A stretch of DNA of 64,000 nt, from NCBI RefSeq assembly GCF_000327485.1, contig NC_019943.1, positions 1,860,001 to 1,924,000 of the forward strand, written 5' to 3'. The DNA comes from Methanoregula formicica SMSP. Its GTDB lineage: Archaea; Halobacteriota; Methanomicrobia; Methanomicrobiales; Methanospirillaceae. Both the position numbers and the translations under genes were made by a program. This document shows positions 59,695 to 64,000 of this stretch, piece after piece; position 1 is the first letter of the stretch; each line of letters opens with the position of its first letter. The notes below the pieces were generated by a model, which ran no database searches, was not told where the DNA came from, and saw only the letters and a program-made list of their open reading frames with translations.

Positions 59695-61107
59695 TCATGC
59701 CGGCTTCTTTGCCCGCATCAGCGAAGCGCCGATCCCGATGATGCAGAGGACGGTGAAGAGGACAAAGGCATACCGGAGGCTGGTGAGGAACTGCGGGTAG
59801 AACTCCGGCGTGATCTCCACGCGCCCGAGAACGAGCGCAAAGATCATCATCGCAATCCCCATCGAGAGCATCTGCCCGATGACCCGCATGGTGCCGTTCA
59901 TGCCGGACGCAACGCCATACTGCCGTTTTTCGACCGCGCTCATGATGGCGTTGATGTTCGGGGACGAGAAGAGGCCCAGGCCGGCGCCGAAGATGACGAG
60001 GCAGATGATGATATACGAGAGGGGCGTTGACGCGGACAGGAAACTGAGCAGGAAGAGACCGATGGCACCCAGCCCCATGCCGGCCGATGCAACGATCTGC
60101 GGGTCGATCCGGTCGGAGAGCCGGCCGGCAACAGGCGAGAAAAGCGCCATGACCGCCGGCTGGATGATCAGGACCAGGCCGGCATATTCCGGGGAGAATC
60201 CCTTTGTGTACTGGAGATCGAGGCTTAAGAGGAAGGTCACGGCATAGGTTGCGCTGTAATTGATCAGGGCGGCGAGATTCGAGAACGTGAAAACGCGGTT
60301 TGTCGTGAAGAGGTGCATGTCAAGGACGGGGGAGGGGGTTCGCGTCTCGTACCAGACAAAGACCATACCGATGACAAGGCCGGCAGGAATAAGGAGAAGG
60401 CCTGCCATGCCCGGCACTTCCGAGAACCCGTACATCAGGGCAATGAGGGCGAGCGCGTACAGCACTGACCCGGTGAAATCAAAGGACTCCCCCGCGCACT
60501 CCGCCCATTCGCCGTCAAGTTTGGTGACAATGAGGAGACAGGCCATGATCCCGAGGGGGATGTTGACAAAGAAGATGCTCCGCCAGCCAAAGTAATCGGT
60601 GAGCAGGCCACCGAGAAGCGGCCCGGCCATGAGACCAACAAAGACCGCCGTCACATAGATCCCCAGTGCCTTCCCGCGCTCCCCGGTGGGAAAGACCGAG
60701 GTGAGGATGGCGATGCTGGTGCCATAGATAAGGGCGCCGCCGAACCCCTGGAGGGTCCGGGCCAGGACGAGGAGAGTCGTGGTGGGAACCATTGTTACGA
60801 GGAATGAAGATATGGTGAAGATTCCGATGCCGTACAAAAAAACCCGTTTCCTGCCATAGATGTCGGCAATCCTGCCGAACGGGACGAGAAAGACCGCCGC
60901 AGCAAGGAGGTACGCAGTCGAGATCCACGAGAGGGAGACTGCATCCATGTGGAACTCCGCGCTGATGGACGGGAGCGCGATGTTTACCGCAGAACCGTCA
61001 AAGGGGGTGATAAACCCGGCAAGCAGCGCTATGAAAAGCACGGTATAGCGCAGGGAGGGGGTCAGGGAGATTTTCAGGGATGGATCCAAAGAATGCAACC
61101 GGATCAC
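59695..61107 (-). CDS. MFS multidrug exporter, DHA2 (14-helix) type
   Basis: 470 residues, GTG start at 61107 overlapping the stop of the upstream small gene (GTGA). Helix 1 has FITPFDGSAVNIALPSIS, the D-x-x-x-V-N-x-A-L-P motif of the DHA2/EmrB family; loop 2-3 has GRIADIYGRKRVF (motif A); helix 5 has motif C-like GLMAGPLLGGLLTDYFGWRS. Fourteen helices are likely. Exports drugs or other hydrophobic compounds in exchange for protons. No regulator gene adjacent except the coupled Cys-rich protein. Confidence 0.9.
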   Translation of the reverse strand: MIRLHSLDPSLKISLTPSLRYTVLFIALLAGFITPFDGSAVNIALPSISAEFHMDAVSLSWISTAYLLAAAVFLVPFGRIADIYGRKRVFLYGIGIFTISSFLVTMVPTTTLLVLARTLQGFGGALIYGTSIAILTSVFPTGERGKALGIYVTAVFVGLMAGPLLGGLLTDYFGWRSIFFVNIPLGIMACLLIVTKLDGEWAECAGESFDFTGSVLYALALIALMYGFSEVPGMAGLLLIPAGLVIGMVFVWYETRTPSPVLDMHLFTTNRVFTFSNLAALINYSATYAVTFLLSLDLQYTKGFSPEYAGLVLIIQPAVMALFSPVAGRLSDRIDPQIVASAGMGLGAIGLFLLSFLSASTPLSYIIICLVIFGAGLGLFSSPNINAIMSAVEKRQYGVASGMNGTMRVIGQMLSMGIAMMIFALVLGRVEITPEFYPQFLTSLRYAFVLFTVLCIIGIGASLMRAKKPA

Positions 61108-61307
61108 CCGCTCCCGTGACCGGGCACGTCTTTTGAGGGGGAAAACCGTTCAAGGTAACATTCTCCCGATGACAGTTTCGTGCCGGGCGCAAGATCCAGG
61201 AGAAGGGAAGATGCGTGATCGCTGCAGACATAGGCAGCACAGCAGCCAAAGGACTCAAAGCCGATCGCGTCCTTCCTGCACCGTGCACACTTCTTTTCCC
61301 CGGTCAT
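61104..61307 (-). CDS. small cysteine-rich zinc-finger-like protein
   Basis: 67 residues from the ATG at 61307 (a longer open frame has no support). KKCARCRKDAIGFESFGCCA and AYVCSDH give a Cys/His pattern able to bind one or two metals. Its stop overlaps the start of the MFS exporter gene, so the two are translationally coupled. It could sense a metal or control the exporter, but nothing more can be read from the sequence. Confidence 0.55.
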   Translation of the reverse strand: MTGEKKCARCRKDAIGFESFGCCAAYVCSDHASSLLLDLAPGTKLSSGECYLERFSPSKDVPGHGSG

Positions 61308-61456
61308 GATTACACTCTGGTTTTGCGTGTCTGATACATGAGTCTTTGTGGTCTTTTGCACGGCCAGCTCCCTCCGCTCATGAGCTGACAGCGGAAACTG
61401 CGAAATAATCCGCACTCATCGCCACATATATTTTCCCCACAGATAAAACCGGATCT

Positions 61457-62779
61457 ATGGAAAAAGAATTCCTCCCCGCAGGGATCCTCGTGATCCTCAT
61501 CATTGCCGCCCTTCTCGCGGCCGGCTGCACCGGCCCGATCGTTTCCCCTGCCCCGTCCCCCGGGGAGACCGCAGTTGTCACTCCTTCACCATCACCCGGC
61601 GCGACCACAACGTCAGGGGATGCCAGCTCGGTTGCCGAAGCAAACAACCGGTTTGCTTATGATCTCTACCCGGCCCTTGCAGCAATACCGGACAATGCCA
61701 ACAGGAACCTCTTCTGTTCCCCCTTCTCCATCTCAACCGCACTGGCGATAGCCGGTGAAGGGGCGAACGGGAAAACCGCTGATGAGATCCTTTCTGTCCT
61801 CCATCTCCCAAAAGATTCTGCCACCCGCCGCACCGGGTTTGCCGGGCTGAATGCCAGGATCAACAATGCCAGTGCCGACTACACGCTCCGGACCGCCAAT
61901 GCGCTCTGGGCGGAGAAGACCTATGAGTTCCTCCCGTCATTTACCGAAACTGCCCGCCAGTACTATTCTGCAAATACCACAAACCTGGACTTTGCAGCAG
62001 CACCGGAGGAATCCCGGTCAGCCATCAACCAGTGGGTTCTGGAGAAGACCGAGAAGAAGATCCGCGACCTCCTGCCGCAGGGAAGCATTAATTCCCTGAC
62101 CCGTCTCGTCATCACCAACGCGATCTACTTCAAGGGAACCTGGGCCCGGCAGTTCGATGCGAATCTCACGCGGGATGCGGGTTTTACAACATCCACCGGA
62201 CAGATCACAAAAGTCAGGATGATGCAGGATAGTGGGGAAGACGCGAAATACTGGTATGCGGAGACCGCCGATCTCCAGTACATCGAACTCATGTATTCCC
62301 AGAAGACAGAGAGATCACTGTCCATGGTCGTCCTGTTGCCGAAAGGAAATGACCTCCGCCTGGCAGAAGCAGCCCTTTCTGAAAGCAACCTCTCGGCACT
62401 CAAAGAGAGCGCACAGCACCGGACGGTGGAGGTGTACTTCCCGAAGTTCCGGATGGAGACAGGATACGAGCTGGCAAAACCCCTGTCTGCCATGGGGATG
62501 CCCACGGCGTTCATCCCGGGATCTGCGGATTTCTCCGGCATGGACGGGACGCACGAGCTTTTCATCAGCAATGTCTTCCACAAGGCGTACATTGACGTGA
62601 ACGAAGAAGGCACCGAGGCTGCAGCGGCAACCGCGGTTGTCATGCAACTCCGGGGGGCGCCTTCCGGTGGCAAAACGCCGGTCTTCCGGGCCGACCACCC
62701 GTTCATCTTCCTCATCCGGAACAACGGGAGCGGGGAAATCCTCTTCCTCGGCCGGGTGTCGGACCCGGCTGCCGGATAA
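61457..62779 (+). CDS. serpin lipoprotein
   Basis: 440 residues. Lipoprotein signal (ILIIAALLAAGC), Pro/Ser/Thr linker (SPAPSPGETAVVTPSPSPG), then a complete serpin domain (about 65-438): NLFCSPFSISTALAIAGEGA, LVITNAIYFKGTWARQFDA, VYFPKFRMETGYELAKPL, and the hinge and reactive loop VNEEGTEAAAATAVV. Counting from the hinge as in antitrypsin puts Arg at P1 (MQLR-GAP), which predicts trypsin-like targets; the loop is longer than usual, so P1 is uncertain. It is anchored outside the cell, where the cassette-driven peptidases would act. Possible protection of the surface against own or foreign proteases. Confidence 0.92.
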   Translation: MEKEFLPAGILVILIIAALLAAGCTGPIVSPAPSPGETAVVTPSPSPGATTTSGDASSVAEANNRFAYDLYPALAAIPDNANRNLFCSPFSISTALAIAGEGANGKTADEILSVLHLPKDSATRRTGFAGLNARINNASADYTLRTANALWAEKTYEFLPSFTETARQYYSANTTNLDFAAAPEESRSAINQWVLEKTEKKIRDLLPQGSINSLTRLVITNAIYFKGTWARQFDANLTRDAGFTTSTGQITKVRMMQDSGEDAKYWYAETADLQYIELMYSQKTERSLSMVVLLPKGNDLRLAEAALSESNLSALKESAQHRTVEVYFPKFRMETGYELAKPLSAMGMPTAFIPGSADFSGMDGTHELFISNVFHKAYIDVNEEGTEAAAATAVVMQLRGAPSGGKTPVFRADHPFIFLIRNNGSGEILFLGRVSDPAAG

Positions 62780-63339
62780 TTTTTTGCCATCGGATTGCAG
62801 GAATGGGGATTACCGCATATCGGTCTGAGGATCAGGACAGGGTTTCCGACATCCTTCCACAATCTTCTGCGGGTATGAAAATCCCCGGGATTTTCATCAG
62901 CGTTCTATGTTGCTTCGCATCATAGCGCGCTCTGGAGAAATCGTTCGTATCCCGCCCTCAGTGGGTGAAGGAAGGGGATCCCCTCTCTCGCTCGAAGAGT
63001 GCTGATGCACTCTTCTCGACCTCCTTTTGGTCGATTCCCAGAGGGGGGCGCCCAAGAGGACAAGCGCCCCTGACTCCCCTTTCGAACAAGACTCTTCCAT
63101 AGATTCCTGTACACATCATGCTCCACGGTCCGAACCGTCGTCAGACTGCGAGGATGAGAAGAATCCGAAGGATTCTTCACGGGGCGAGGGGCGACAGAGC
63201 CCGAACGCCCGTGGCTCCATCACTATCCGACACAATCCCTCGCAGGATTTCTAGAGAGCACATTTTTAAAAACACAGATCAACACTCTTAATACGGTCCA
63301 AAAAGATTCTTGAATCAGCACGCTGGAGGAACCGGTATC
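62780..63339. repeat. hairpin-rich intergenic region
   Basis: No gene. Several perfect hairpins follow each other: TGAAAATCC-cc-GGGATTTTCA (62876-62896, inner bases also palindromic), GAAGAGTGC-tgat-GCACTCTTC (62994-63015), CGACC-tcctttt-GGTCG (63017-63033), GAAGAATCC-gaa-GGATTCTTC (63158-63178), plus ACGGTcCGaACCGT (63125-63138). The third GAAGA-type hairpin corresponds to 22199-22219. The promoter of the STAS gene is probably within 63255-63310. Confidence 0.65.
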
Positions 63340-63684
63340 ATGGGTTTGTGTACGGTACGGGAACAGGGCAAAACACTCATCGTCTCCGTTCCTGAATCCG
63401 TGGACCATGTCGCGGCCCTGAACATGGAAAAAGAGTTCCGGGAGTTCGTGGCGCGCCAGCCGGATGCCCTTCTCTGTGACCTGTCCGCTACAAAGTACAT
63501 CTCCAGTTCCGCGCTGCGGATCTTTCTTGAGACAGCAAAGGCGGCAAAACGCGCCGGGATCCCGTTTGGCCTGTTCTCACCCACTACGTTTGTCAGCCAC
63601 ATCATCGACGTCTCCGGGTTCGCATCCATCTTTGGCATGTACGATACAGAAGAAACAGCGCTCCGTGCGGTATCCCGCAGGTAA
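63340..63684 (+). CDS. STAS-domain protein (anti-sigma-factor-antagonist-like)
   Basis: 114 residues from the ATG at 63340, with GGAGG 10 bp upstream. STAS fold: TVREQGKTLIVSVPESVDHV, LLCDLSATKYISSSALRIFL with the phospho-acceptor Ser region (S-S-S-A-L), then AAKRAGIPFGLFSPTTFVSH and IDVSGFASIFGMYDTEETAL. In bacteria such proteins regulate anti-sigma kinases; archaea have no sigma factors, so here it probably works in a phospho-switch with an unlinked kinase or transporter. Monocistronic. Confidence 0.9.
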   Translation: MGLCTVREQGKTLIVSVPESVDHVAALNMEKEFREFVARQPDALLCDLSATKYISSSALRIFLETAKAAKRAGIPFGLFSPTTFVSHIIDVSGFASIFGMYDTEETALRAVSRR

Positions 63685-63787
63685 GTCCCCGCATTCCCGG
63701 GCAGGCCAGGGGACCATTACCCCATGCAGGACTGGATTCGGGCATACTCCAAAAAGACATAAATAGCACCGTTCTCTACTACTGCCC

Positions 63788-64000
63788 ATGCGGGAAGAAA
63801 AAAGCAGAATCCGGCAGATCCTGCGGGAACGCAAGAGTGCCATGACCCCGGAGGAACGGCTGATCAGGAGCAGGGCAATCTGCGACCACCTGATGCCCCA
63901 TATCCGGGACACCGAGACCGTGATGGCCTACACGTCCAAGGAGATGGAGGTCAATACCGTCCCCATCATCCAGGGCCTTCTCGACCGGAACGTACCGGTG
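63788..64000 (+). CDS. 5-formyltetrahydrofolate cyclo-ligase family protein, N-terminal part
   Basis: 71 codons to the window edge. SRIRQILRERKSAMTPEERL, IRSRAICDHLMPHI and VMAYTSKEMEVNTVPIIQGL match the N-terminus of 5-formyl-THF cyclo-ligases (R-x-x-x-L-x-x-R, Y-x-S-x-x-x-E-V-x-T). A TATA-like ACATAAATAG about 25-30 bp before the ATG suggests a leaderless transcript. In methanogens the enzyme would act on folate or a tetrahydromethanopterin-related compound. Active site residues of the C-terminal half are outside the window. Confidence 0.85.
   Translation, partial: MREEKSRIRQILRERKSAMTPEERLIRSRAICDHLMPHIRDTETVMAYTSKEMEVNTVPIIQGLLDRNVPV

Overview
The window is most likely chromosomal DNA of a methanogenic euryarchaeon of the Methanomicrobiales (Methanoregula-like). 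The evidence is indirect: archaeal TATA-type promoters and probable leaderless starts, TTG/GTG starts, methanogen-type surface proteins with short signal peptides and C-terminal membrane anchors, two DUF2769-like cysteine-rich proteins, a COG4741-type nuclease, a methanogen-style REC-PAS-histidine kinase, and a GC-rich background broken by AT-rich islands. There is no rRNA, tRNA or CRISPR array that I can support.

Layout. 0-8 kb: DNA-processing and defence island: 3' end of an AddA/UvrD-like helicase-nuclease, an AT-rich SIR2-HerA pair, a PIN-domain remnant, a frameshifted DnaQ-like exonuclease, a KilA-N protein and a Cas4/RecB-like nuclease. 8-12.4 kb: a surface protein and a three-gene module of two secreted proteins plus a membrane-bound double winged-helix regulator, with a repeated operator-like motif. 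12.6-19.2 kb: HEPN/MNT toxin-antitoxin pair (HEPN broken by a nonsense codon), a membrane coiled-coil protein, a Ser/Thr kinase with TPRs and a ClpA-type unfoldase. 20-38.7 kb: the most unusual region, with five secreted-protein operons that share an almost identical promoter, operator-like element, about 170-220-nt leader and signal-peptide segment but encode unrelated mature proteins (glutamic-peptidase-like, C39-like, S1-like, unknown), usually followed by a surface beta-propeller or Kelch protein. At its edge lies a second secreted-protein/regulator module whose promoter carries the same operator as an inverted repeat. 39-64 kb: a membrane-pentapeptide-glycosyltransferase fusion, several pseudogenes, an SDR enzyme, NapH-like ferredoxin protein, serine hydrolase, rubredoxin-TPP enzyme fusion, a decayed third copy of the secreted-protein/regulator module, a membrane metallopeptidase, a REC-PAS-kinase, a MarR-lon pair with matching operators, an MFS exporter, a serpin, a STAS protein and the start of 5-formyl-THF cyclo-ligase.

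How the parts may work together. I propose that the membrane winged-helix proteins are one-component regulators which sense something at the cell surface and bind an element placed directly upstream of the TATA box. Module A (9.5-12.4 kb) has the element GTAGACRCWTTCGGAA; module B (37.3-38.7 kb) has TTTGTCGGYCAAAACTTAA, and that second element also precedes all five cassette operons. The result would be a local regulon of secreted peptidase-like proteins and surface propellers driven from one copied expression cassette. This is inference from sequence repetition and architecture; binding and expression have not been shown.

The window is also rich in broken genes (exonuclease, HEPN, metallophosphoesterase, DUF4143 ATPase, solute-binding fragment, regulator copy C, FMN-binding protein), and has hairpin-rich intergenic stretches at 22.2-22.5 kb and 62.9-63.2 kb.
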